In this document: positions 1 through 5,510 of the stretch, piece by piece
Numbering within the stretch: position 1 is the first letter of the stretch
Layout of the letters: each line of letters begins with the position of its first letter
NCBI GenBank assembly: GCA_964614365.1
Contig: CAZTLA010000174.1
Coordinates: 1 to 6,619, forward strand
Length of the DNA: 6,619 bases
Reading direction: 5' to 3'
Source of the DNA: JACQWR01 sp964614365
GTDB lineage: Bacteria; Desulfobacterota; Syntrophia; Syntrophales; JACQWR01
Translations under genes and position numbers: made by a program
The notes under the pieces: generated by a model
The model's input: only the letters and a program-made list of their open reading frames with translations
What the model was told of the DNA's origin: nothing
Databases searched by the model: none

Positions 1-2
1 AT

Positions 3-437
3 CTATTCTAAAAATATACCCACTACCCTTACTCGGGTATTTTGAAAGCCTATAATCCTGTCTATTGTTGGAGGGGAGATGTTCCGTAAGGCATTGGCGA
101 CCTCGGGAGCGAGTTTGCCGAAGTATTCACCGTATCCGGGCAGCCAGATCGGCAACAGGACTTTGAGGCGTTTCGAGCAGGGGAGATTTGCGGCAAGCCA
201 GATTCTTTTGAGAGGTTCACGGATTGTCTCACTCTGATAAACGGGAGGTTTTCCTCTTTTCTTTGCCTTTGGTTTGGTAAAGCGTTTGAACCCATTGAGA
301 ACTCTGATGGCGTGCTTACGATGATACCCGCAGGTGGCACAGAATTCATCGAGGATGGCGGTTTTCTCCTGATGGGTGGCATTCTTATACCGTAAATGCA
401 CTGCCTCCCGGTATTCGCGTTTGGACCGTGGACTCAT
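3..437 (-). pseudogene. Truncated integrase-core-type transposase, N-terminal part only
   Basis: The frame begins MSPRSKREYREAV and runs for 144 codons to a TAG at 3-5. The N-terminal half is basic, with a Cys-rich stretch (DEFCATCGYHRKHAIRVLNG) followed by KAKKRGKPPVY. This looks like the HTH-like DNA-binding region of integrase-core IS transposases, whose full proteins are roughly 400 residues with a DDE domain after this part. No DDE catalytic domain is present. The family-like sequence seems to end near residue 125 (SPPTIDRI), and the last 18 or so residues look like unrelated sequence read through to a stop, so I call it a pseudogene. A strong Shine-Dalgarno (AGGAGGG, complement of 444-450) precedes the ATG at 437-435. 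It is very unlikely to transpose by itself, but the intact N-terminus could still bind DNA. Confidence 0.7.
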
Positions 438-488
438 AATTATCCCTCCTTGAAGAAGTCGATGTTCGGTAACATCGAATTATGAGTC
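431..488 (-). promoter_or_regulatory. Nested inverted repeats over the transposase start codon
   Basis: An 11-bp perfect inverted repeat (GACTCATAATT at 431-441, AATTATGAGTC at 478-488) encloses a second perfect stem, TCGATGTT (459-466) with AACATCGA (471-478), around a 4-nt loop. In a leftward transcript the outer stem would pair the transposase ATG and its surroundings, leaving the Shine-Dalgarno in an internal loop. IS10 and IS50 are known to use such structures to block translation from read-in transcripts. A similar role here is inference. Confidence 0.5.
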
Positions 489-540
489 AACGATCCCTTT
501 TATTCACCTCCTTGGGTAACATTTAATGTGAGGCAATTCG
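468..540. repeat. Two direct copies of a bipartite IS-end motif
   Basis: On the plus strand, GGTAACAT-N7-TGAGTCAA (468-490) recurs as GGTAACAT-N6-TGAGGCAA (515-536). The outer 8-mers are identical or differ at one base, while the middle is free to vary in sequence and by one base in length. Copies start 47 bp apart. Constant halves with a variable core suggest two contacts by a DNA-binding protein, most simply the transposase at its own subterminal sites. Confidence 0.55.
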
Positions 541-555
541 CTCGAGGAAAAGTGC

Positions 556-585
556 TTCACAGAAATAGACCTCTGATGATAGAAT
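556..585 (+). promoter_or_regulatory. Candidate sigma-70-type promoter for the transglutaminase gene
   Basis: TTCACA (556-561) and TAGAAT (580-585) are separated by 18 bp, which predicts a transcription start near 592. This would place the 30-bp palindrome at the very 5' end of the mRNA and leave a leader of about 57 nt. It is a reading of consensus elements only. Confidence 0.4.
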
Positions 586-594
586 AGCCCTCCG

Positions 595-624
595 GCTACC
601 CTTGCGGATATCCGCAAGGGTAGC
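595..624. promoter_or_regulatory. Perfect 30-bp palindrome upstream of the transglutaminase gene
   Basis: The half-site GCTACCCTTGCGGAT (595-609) is followed directly by its exact reverse complement (610-624). It ends 24 bp before the ATG at 649 and starts just after a candidate -10 box. There is no T-run on either side, so an intrinsic terminator is unlikely. It could be an operator for a dimeric regulator or a stable hairpin at the mRNA 5' end. Confidence 0.6.
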
Positions 625-648
625 ATATATCGTGACGAGGAAAAGCGC

Positions 649-2358
649 ATGAGAAGAATACCGGCAATACTCGCGGCGGCTCTATTCCTGTTCCTGGGGC
701 TGTCCCAGGTCCACCCGGCAACGGCGGAAAACTACACCGTTCAGGGAAACATGGGATCGACCATCCGCTACGAGCTCCAGGAACAGGTAACCACCGGCGA
801 TGGCGTGACGAAACTGGTGCTCAGTTTCGTTGTGCCCCAAGACTTCTCCTCGCCCACCTACAGCCAGAAGGTGAAAGATTTTGATCTGCGCTTCACTCCC
901 GCGCCACAAGAGAAAAAAACCCGCACCGATGAACGGGGCAACCAGGTGGTCACCGCCACCTGGCTGACGCCGCCCGACGTGATCGACGTGCGCCTCTCCC
1001 TCAATGCCCTGAACGAAACGAAATTGCCCGTGCTTCAGACAAGCGTCCCGTTCCCCCTCACGACGGTTGACCAGGGACTCCGGTATTACCTCAAACCCAC
1101 GGAACAGGTGCAGTCCGATGATCCCCGCATCAAGGCCCTGGCTTCCCGGCTGACGAGTGACGTAAAAACCGAGTTCGACGCCGTACAGCGGGTGATTTCC
1201 TGGGTGGTGGACCGCGTGCATTACGTAACATCACCCGCTCGGTATGATGCCCTCTATTCTCTTGACAGCGGCAAGGGCAACTGCCAGAACTTCTCCCACC
1301 TGAGCGCCGCCCTCCTGCGGGCCGGCGGCATCCCCGTCCGCGTCGTAAACGGGGTCACCATGAACCAACCCTTCGATGTCGCCTGGCAAAAAGGCGTCTT
1401 AACCTTCAAAATGGGGCAGGGCCGCCATTCCTGGATCGAGGTCTGGTTTCCCGATCTCGGCTGGGTGCCCTTTGATCCCCAGAATACCCAGCTTTTCGTA
1501 TCCAACCGTTTTCTCAGGATCGAAACGGGCATCGACAACAACGAAACCAAGAACGACGGCCTCTTGCAGTGGACGCAGGCGCAAAACGCCCGGGTCAAAC
1601 CGAAACTGCAGGAAAACATCAGCGCCAATTTCGACAGCGACGTCGTAAAGATCCGGGGGAACCGGCAGTCCTACGGGCCCCAGAACGTGCTCCTTTCCCC
1701 CGGCGTCAAAGCAGACTTTAAACAGATTGCGCTGACACCGCCCCCGCCCCCGCCCGTCATCCCGGACGAGGCAAAGCGCAAACTCCGCTACGAGGTCCCC
1801 TTTCTCTTCGGCAACCTGGAGTTTCCCGAAGACGTGGATTTCGCCTTTCCGCGGGTAACCACGTCCTCAGGCGCAAATCAATTTGAAATGACCAGGAACT
1901 TCCTCGTGGAAACCGCCGAGTATGTCACCACGAAAGCCACCCAGTACGCCCAGGTCGCGGTCCTGCAAAAACCCGTTAAACTTCAGAAGGTAGGACTGGC
2001 TCTGCACAACTTCGGCGGCGACGGCTGGCTCTGGGCCGACCTCTTCGAGGACAACGAGGGAAAACCGGGAAAGCGCATCGCCACCAGCAGCATGGTCAGT
2101 CTCGATCAATTGTCTCCCAAACCGGGATACCGCTGGACGGATTTCGACTTCGGCAAAGAGAATCCCGTCCTCATGCCCGGCGCCTACTGGATCGCGCTGG
2201 GATTCAGCGGCAGCCCTGTCGTGAACTGGTTCTATACCTACGGCAAGCCCGTCGGTCCCGTGGACGGCACGCGCTATAGAGGCATTTTCCAGGAAGACTG
2301 GAGCGGCGCCCTGAGTTATGAATTCAACTATCGGGTGGTGGGTATGACGGCAAAGTAA
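649..2358 (+). CDS. Exported transglutaminase-like (papain-fold) enzyme with C-terminal beta domain
   Basis: The 569-residue product starts with a Sec signal peptide: basic MRR, a hydrophobic core to about residue 20, and probable cleavage after ATA at 26. Residues 27-150 look like the beta-rich region that often precedes transglutaminase cores. The core spans about 155-285 and carries the full triad: C212 in GKGNCQNFSH, H260 in GRHSWIEVWF and D276 in WVPFDPQ. Bacterial members of this fold are mostly peptidases or peptide-modifying enzymes; the substrate cannot be told here. A six-proline run (364-369) links to a C-terminal region (about 380-569) with motifs such as GKPGKRIATS and PGAYWIALGF, resembling jelly-roll carbohydrate- or protein-binding modules. 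The start is supported by GAGG eight bases before the ATG. No membrane anchor is seen after the signal, so a periplasmic or secreted location is likely. The six-proline run probably makes translation dependent on EF-P. Confidence 0.85.
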   Translation: MRRIPAILAAALFLFLGLSQVHPATAENYTVQGNMGSTIRYELQEQVTTGDGVTKLVLSFVVPQDFSSPTYSQKVKDFDLRFTPAPQEKKTRTDERGNQVVTATWLTPPDVIDVRLSLNALNETKLPVLQTSVPFPLTTVDQGLRYYLKPTEQVQSDDPRIKALASRLTSDVKTEFDAVQRVISWVVDRVHYVTSPARYDALYSLDSGKGNCQNFSHLSAALLRAGGIPVRVVNGVTMNQPFDVAWQKGVLTFKMGQGRHSWIEVWFPDLGWVPFDPQNTQLFVSNRFLRIETGIDNNETKNDGLLQWTQAQNARVKPKLQENISANFDSDVVKIRGNRQSYGPQNVLLSPGVKADFKQIALTPPPPPPVIPDEAKRKLRYEVPFLFGNLEFPEDVDFAFPRVTTSSGANQFEMTRNFLVETAEYVTTKATQYAQVAVLQKPVKLQKVGLALHNFGGDGWLWADLFEDNEGKPGKRIATSSMVSLDQLSPKPGYRWTDFDFGKENPVLMPGAYWIALGFSGSPVVNWFYTYGKPVGPVDGTRYRGIFQEDWSGALSYEFNYRVVGMTAK

Positions 2359-2367
2359 CCGGAGAAC

Positions 2368-2397
2368 TTGTCCCCGGGCAGACAAAACAATTATTTT
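2368..2397 (+). promoter_or_regulatory. Weak candidate promoter upstream of the GGDEF gene
   Basis: TTGTCC (2368-2373) and TATTTT (2392-2397) are 18 bp apart within the 136-nt gap between the transglutaminase and GGDEF genes. I see no convincing terminator in this gap, so transcription may simply continue from the upstream gene. The call is tentative. Confidence 0.2.
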
Positions 2398-2494
2398 AGG
2401 GTCCGCGCCCTGATTCCCCTTTACAGAAATCGGCAGGATGTGCTACCTATTTTTTGCCGCAGGGTACGCAATACATGCACGTTCGGTGAGGGGA

Positions 2495-3838
2495 ATGAAG
2501 CTTACGATAAAACAAAAGCTGTTGCTGAGTTACCTGGCAATGGCTTTATTAACCGTTCTGGCCAGCGCCTACGCCGCCCTCAGTCTGCAACACCTCAACA
2601 AACTGGCCTATGCCATCATCAGCAAGGACTTTCTCCTTCTTGACGTAAGCAAGCAGATGATGGATGCCCTGCTGGCCCAGGAAAGCGCGGAAAAGAAATA
2701 TATTGTCTTCAAGGACCCGACCCTTGCAAACATATTCTGGGACCGCAGCCGGGAATTCAAAGGTACCATAAACACCATTACCAAAAATCAGTTGCCCGGC
2801 ATGGCGAAGACGCTTACGCTGCTCACCGCAATGCACGATCAATATGATACGCTCTTCGCACGGGAAACAGCTTTTATCGGCGAAAATCGTGGCGAAGAGG
2901 CGGCGGCGGCTTCGGAGAGGGAAGGCAAGAAATTTATCGACGATATGGCGTCGCTGGTGCACGAAATCGAAAAAAAGGCCGAATCAGACATAGACGCCGG
3001 CATGACCCTGATCCGGGACCGGAGCACGATGGCTTCCCGGGTAACGATTATCCTAAGCGTCGTCAGTCTCGTCACCGGACTTTTGCTCGCTCTCCTTATT
3101 ACCTACAATATTGCACGACCTCTCAGGAAGTTGGAAAGAATGGCAAGACTCATCGCCGAGGGGAATTTCAACTACGATCTTAATATGAACCGCCAGGACG
3201 CAATCGGCAGTCTGGCCCAGGCGTTCATCTTTATGGCCGAACGCCTGAAGATCATCGAGACAATCAATCGAGATGCCAGCCCCCTGACGGGTCTCCCCGG
3301 CAATCTGGCGATTGAAAACCACTTGAAAACCCGTCTGGAAGAAAAGAAATCCTTTTCCCTGTGCCACGTGGATCTCGACAACTTCAAGCCCTTTGCCGAT
3401 AAATATGGTTATGCATGGGCCAGCGAAGTAATCAAGGACGTGGGGAACATCATCGTGGACCGGGTAAAAGCCACGGGCCACAACGATGCCTTCATCGGCC
3501 ATATCGGCGGGGACGATTTTATCATCATCGCCGAGCCGGACAAGGCGGAGACGATCTGCCGACAGGTCGTTTCCGGTTTTGATCAACAACTAATGAAATT
3601 TTACACGGAACAGGACCGACAAACGGGGTGCATCCTGGGCAAAGACAGGAGCGGCGCTTTGCAGCAATTTCCCCTTATTACCGTTACGATCGCGGTGGTC
3701 ACCGATGACGGCACCCGTTTCAAAACCCCGCACGAAATGGCGGAGGTCGCAGCAGCGCTGAAGGAACACGCAAAGAAAACGCCCGGCAACAAATACGTGA
3801 AACAGGGAGAACCGGAGGAGACAAGGCAAAATGCTTAA
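2495..3838 (+). CDS. Membrane HAMP sensor with divergent GGDEF (GGDDF) cyclase-like domain
   Basis: With the ATG at 2495 the protein has 447 residues. TM1 lies at about 9-31, an extracytoplasmic helical sensor at 32-180 (four-helix-bundle style), TM2 at about 183-204, HAMP at about 205-255, and a GGDEF-type domain at 260-440. Canonical diguanylate cyclases join two GTP into c-di-GMP. Aligned without gaps to PleD, D293 matches metal ligand D327, but A301 replaces guanine-contacting N335, S310 replaces D344, and the signature is GGDDF (338-342). The RxxD inhibitory site reads HNDA and is absent. The lysine-rich AKKTPGNKYV end is kept. The domain could have changed base preference, weak activity or only a binding role. 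An in-frame ATG at 2438 would add 19 residues, but MKLTIKQKLLLSYLAMALL is the usual kind of N-terminus, and GGTGAGGGGA (2485-2494) lies just before it. The gene overlaps the lipoprotein gene by 8 nt. Confidence 0.85.
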   Translation: MKLTIKQKLLLSYLAMALLTVLASAYAALSLQHLNKLAYAIISKDFLLLDVSKQMMDALLAQESAEKKYIVFKDPTLANIFWDRSREFKGTINTITKNQLPGMAKTLTLLTAMHDQYDTLFARETAFIGENRGEEAAAASEREGKKFIDDMASLVHEIEKKAESDIDAGMTLIRDRSTMASRVTIILSVVSLVTGLLLALLITYNIARPLRKLERMARLIAEGNFNYDLNMNRQDAIGSLAQAFIFMAERLKIIETINRDASPLTGLPGNLAIENHLKTRLEEKKSFSLCHVDLDNFKPFADKYGYAWASEVIKDVGNIIVDRVKATGHNDAFIGHIGGDDFIIIAEPDKAETICRQVVSGFDQQLMKFYTEQDRQTGCILGKDRSGALQQFPLITVTIAVVTDDGTRFKTPHEMAEVAAALKEHAKKTPGNKYVKQGEPEETRQNA

Positions 3839-4376
3839 CCCGAGACCTATCGCCTTGTTCCTGTTTGTGTTCGCTCTCCTCGGCGGAGCCTGTTCCTCCC
3901 CCGTGCAACGAGTCCCGGACAGTGAGGTTCCGCCTCCGAAACCGGCGCCACCGCGCCCCGCGGAAACATCGTTGTTTATCGCCAGGGACACCGAACTCTT
4001 CTACAGCGCCCTGTCACGTCTGGCTGCTCCTTCTGCCGGGCAGGCATCCGCCGACGATTACGCAAAGGCCCGGTCGGATTTTGAAACCCTGCTGAAAACT
4101 TATCCCAAAACCAAGTGGCGAACCGTATCCGAAGAATTTATCGCGCTGATTGACGGAATAACGGTTTCCCGTCAGCTGGTAGAGAAGTCCCTCGCGGAGA
4201 AGAGCAGGATTGCACAGGAGAATGAACAGTTGAAACGACAGGTGCGGCTGTTGAACGAGAAGCTGCAAACGGAGACGGCCGCGCTCGCACAGGAAAATGA
4301 ACAACTGAAAAAAGATATTCAGACGCTGAAAAAGCTTGAGATCGAACTCGACAAACGAGATCGGAAACTTCGGTGA
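3831..4376 (+). CDS. Coiled-coil lipoprotein encoded with the GGDEF sensor
   Basis: The 181-residue product has a hydrophobic signal ending in the lipobox LGGAC, giving lipidated C21. The next residues are SS, not Asp, which favours the outer membrane by the E. coli rule. A proline-rich tether (about 34-43, PPPKPAPPRP) leads to a helical part containing DYAKARSDFETLLKTYPKTKW (76-96, split here by position), which resembles TPR-like helices of envelope lipoproteins. Residues 112-181 form a strong coiled coil in which AQENEQLK occurs at 128-135 and again at 153-160. The start lies inside the end of the GGDEF gene (ATGCTTAA overlap) with GGAGGAG at 3814-3820, so the two are probably translationally coupled. 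The arrangement recalls QseG, a lipoprotein encoded beside the QseE sensor kinase in enterobacteria. Homology is not claimed; a helper role for the sensor is inference. Confidence 0.75.
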   Translation: MLNPRPIALFLFVFALLGGACSSPVQRVPDSEVPPPKPAPPRPAETSLFIARDTELFYSALSRLAAPSAGQASADDYAKARSDFETLLKTYPKTKWRTVSEEFIALIDGITVSRQLVEKSLAEKSRIAQENEQLKRQVRLLNEKLQTETAALAQENEQLKKDIQTLKKLEIELDKRDRKLR

Positions 4377-4427
4377 TCCCTTCGGAAACAAGTCCTCCGG
4401 TGCGTTATGTCAAAAACCTTCTCTATA

Positions 4428-4590
4428 GACTGTTCAAAAGCTTGTCCCGTACTTGATACGGGATGCCCAAATGCAAGGCTGCGAGATCATGATTGATGAC
4501 GGCTTCGCAAAAAGAGGCGGAGGCAAGGCGCACGCCTTCACGAGGAATGAAGGCGTACCTTGGACGTACGTCGGAATGACGGGGATCGCT
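4428..4590. repeat. Palindromic repeat, copy B (variant with inserted hairpin)
   Basis: This copy shares ACTGTTCAAAA, ATGCCCAAATGCAAGGC (4463-4479) and a segment beginning CGAGGAATGA (4541-4581) with the neighbouring copy A. Between the first two blocks it carries an extra piece of about 22 bp with a perfect 7-bp hairpin, TCCCGTA (4445-4451) with TACGGGA (4457-4463). The middle is also longer, with AAGGCG/CGCCTT-type inverted repeats. The right terminal arm present in copy A is not seen, so the end near 4590 is approximate. No coding sequence is evident here. Confidence 0.55.
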
Positions 4591-4617
4591 CTTCTGATCG
4601 AAAATCACATTCCTGTT

Positions 4618-4743
4618 GGAAACTGTTCAAAAATGCCCAGATGCAAGGCCTCCGAAAGCGCGAGGAGTGAGACGTACTTTTGGGTACGTCGCAACGACGA
4701 GCGCTGAGAGAACGCAGCAGATGGGTGTTTTTCAACAGTTTCC
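4618..4743. repeat. Palindromic repeat, copy A: 126-bp MITE/REP-like element
   Basis: The element has perfect 10-bp terminal inverted repeats, GGAAACTGTT (4618-4627) and AACAGTTTCC (4734-4743), which extend imperfectly to about 28 bp. Its exact centre is a hairpin: GACGTAC (4671-4677), six loop bases, GTACGTC (4684-4690). AGCGC (4657-4661) and GCGCT (4701-4705) also pair at matching distances. The right end touches the thioredoxin stop codon (4744-4746). It sits between convergent genes, so RNA from either side would fold into a long hairpin and may serve as a 3' end or terminator. No obvious target duplication is seen. Confidence 0.7.
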
Positions 4744-5304
4744 TTAGTTTTTTTTCATGATGGAAAGTAGCTGCCGCTCAAGCGCCTCTTTCGGTTGTGC
4801 GCCCACGAGGGTATTGACCAGTTCCCCGTCTTTAAAGATAAGCATGGTGGGAATGCTTCTGATGCCGTACTGGGCAGCAGTGGAGGGATTTTCGTCCACG
4901 TTGAGTTTCGCCACCTTCACCCCGCCCGAATATTTCGAGGCTATTTCCTCCATAACCGGCGCCACCGTATTGCAGGGGCCGCACCAGGGCGCCCAGCAAT
5001 CCACCAGGACAACGCCCCGATGGGCCAGCACCTCGGTCGAGAACGTGGCATCGGCAACGTCGACCGGATGCCCATCGTCACCCCTGATTACCAGTGTTTC
5101 CCCGCATTTTCCGCAGAGCGGCAGGTCATTCAGTCGGTTTTCGGGCATCCTGTTTTTGGTTCCGCAACTCAAACACCGGATAATGATTTCATCAAGCAGG
5201 GCATGGCAACGACCGCAGGTGGGCCGATCATGGAAGCGGTTCTCGGGGATGCGGTTCTTGGTCCCGCAGTTGAGGCACCGGATAATGATATCGTCTTTAG
5301 CCAT
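4744..5304 (-). CDS. Thioredoxin 2-like protein with duplicated N-terminal zinc ribbon
   Basis: The 186-residue protein has a C-terminal thioredoxin domain (about 80-186) with active site WCGPC (W107-C111) and the cis-proline motif SIPT (P152). It should reduce protein disulfides in the cytoplasm. Trx2/TrxC proteins carry one N-terminal zinc ribbon with two CxxC pairs and are about 140 residues long. Here the ribbon occurs twice in tandem with a 34-residue period: C10, C13, C30, C33 and then C44, C47, C64, C67, each with IIIRCL-CGTKNR at its start. Both have all four zinc ligands. A further cysteine, C103, sits where many thioredoxins have Phe (VDCWAPWCGPC). The start has GAGGG (complement of 5311-5315) and a good promoter behind it. 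The gene converges with the lipoprotein gene and diverges from the Gate-protein gene. Confidence 0.9.
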   Translation of the reverse strand: MAKDDIIIRCLNCGTKNRIPENRFHDRPTCGRCHALLDEIIIRCLSCGTKNRMPENRLNDLPLCGKCGETLVIRGDDGHPVDVADATFSTEVLAHRGVVLVDCWAPWCGPCNTVAPVMEEIASKYSGGVKVAKLNVDENPSTAAQYGIRSIPTMLIFKDGELVNTLVGAQPKEALERQLLSIMKKN

Positions 5305-5328
5305 GTTTTACCCTCAACGTTGCAATCC

Positions 5329-5358
5329 ATTATCTCTTAACGAACGATGAAAAGTCAA
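5329..5358 (-). promoter_or_regulatory. Sigma-70-type promoter for the thioredoxin gene
   Basis: On the minus strand TTGACT (5358-5353) and GATAAT (5334-5329) are 18 bp apart, close to consensus. The predicted start near 5322 leaves a leader of about 18 nt that contains the Shine-Dalgarno GAGGG. Confidence 0.6.
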
Positions 5359-5444
5359 CAGCAACCCTTGACACCCATCGGCACAAACCGCTTGACCTTT
5401 TTTTCCGCCGGTTCTCGTCGTTCTTCGAAAAAAGGAAGATTGCG

Positions 5445-5473
5445 TTGCTTTTAAAAAACAAATACGGTATTTC
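5445..5473 (+). promoter_or_regulatory. Candidate promoter for the Gate-domain gene
   Basis: TTGCTT (5445-5450) and TATTTC (5468-5473) are separated by 17 bp of A-rich DNA. The predicted start near 5480 leaves a leader of about 31 nt. This is the best match in the divergent intergenic region in the plus direction, but only moderately close to consensus. Confidence 0.3.
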
Positions 5474-5510
5474 CTGATGCATCGAGGATAACAAAATCGC
5501 AGGGAAACAT

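Larger units (their letters stand above)
1..540 (-). mobile_element. Remnant of an insertion sequence (5' end with truncated transposase)
   Basis: This stretch contains the start-codon end of an IS element, read on the minus strand: a truncated transposase frame (3-437) and about 100 bp of upstream DNA carrying repeats typical of transposase-binding ends. Two direct repeats of the bipartite motif TTGNCTCA-N6/7-ATGTTACC lie at 490-468 and 536-529/522-515 on the minus strand. The outer boundary is not visible; I place it near 540 because the second repeat ends there and a host promoter appears to start just beyond it. The other end is outside the window or deleted. I recall transposases with this N-terminus from ISNCY-type integrase-core elements, but the family name is from memory. 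Confidence 0.6.

Noticed and set aside
22..40. Similarity of CTACCCTT near the left edge to the palindrome half-site at 596-603
   Set aside because: Only eight bases match and the inverted arm is missing, so chance is a sufficient explanation.
595..624. Intrinsic terminator
   Set aside because: The stem is strong but there is no T-run on either strand after it, and no gene ends here.
682..1221. Long minus-strand frames opposite the transglutaminase gene and other genes
   Set aside because: They are antisense to well-supported coding regions with clear domain motifs and have no recognisable protein features of their own.
2438..2494. Longer start for the GGDEF protein at ATG 2438
   Set aside because: It adds 19 residues before a typical cytoplasmic-to-TM1 N-terminus; the GGCAGG upstream directly touches this ATG.
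4453..4707. 84-codon plus-strand frame across the repeat region
   Set aside because: It is made up of the two palindromic repeats and shows no protein-like pattern.
5380..5395. Sigma-54-type promoter (GGCAC ... CTTG)
   Set aside because: The GG and GC elements are two bases off the required spacing.
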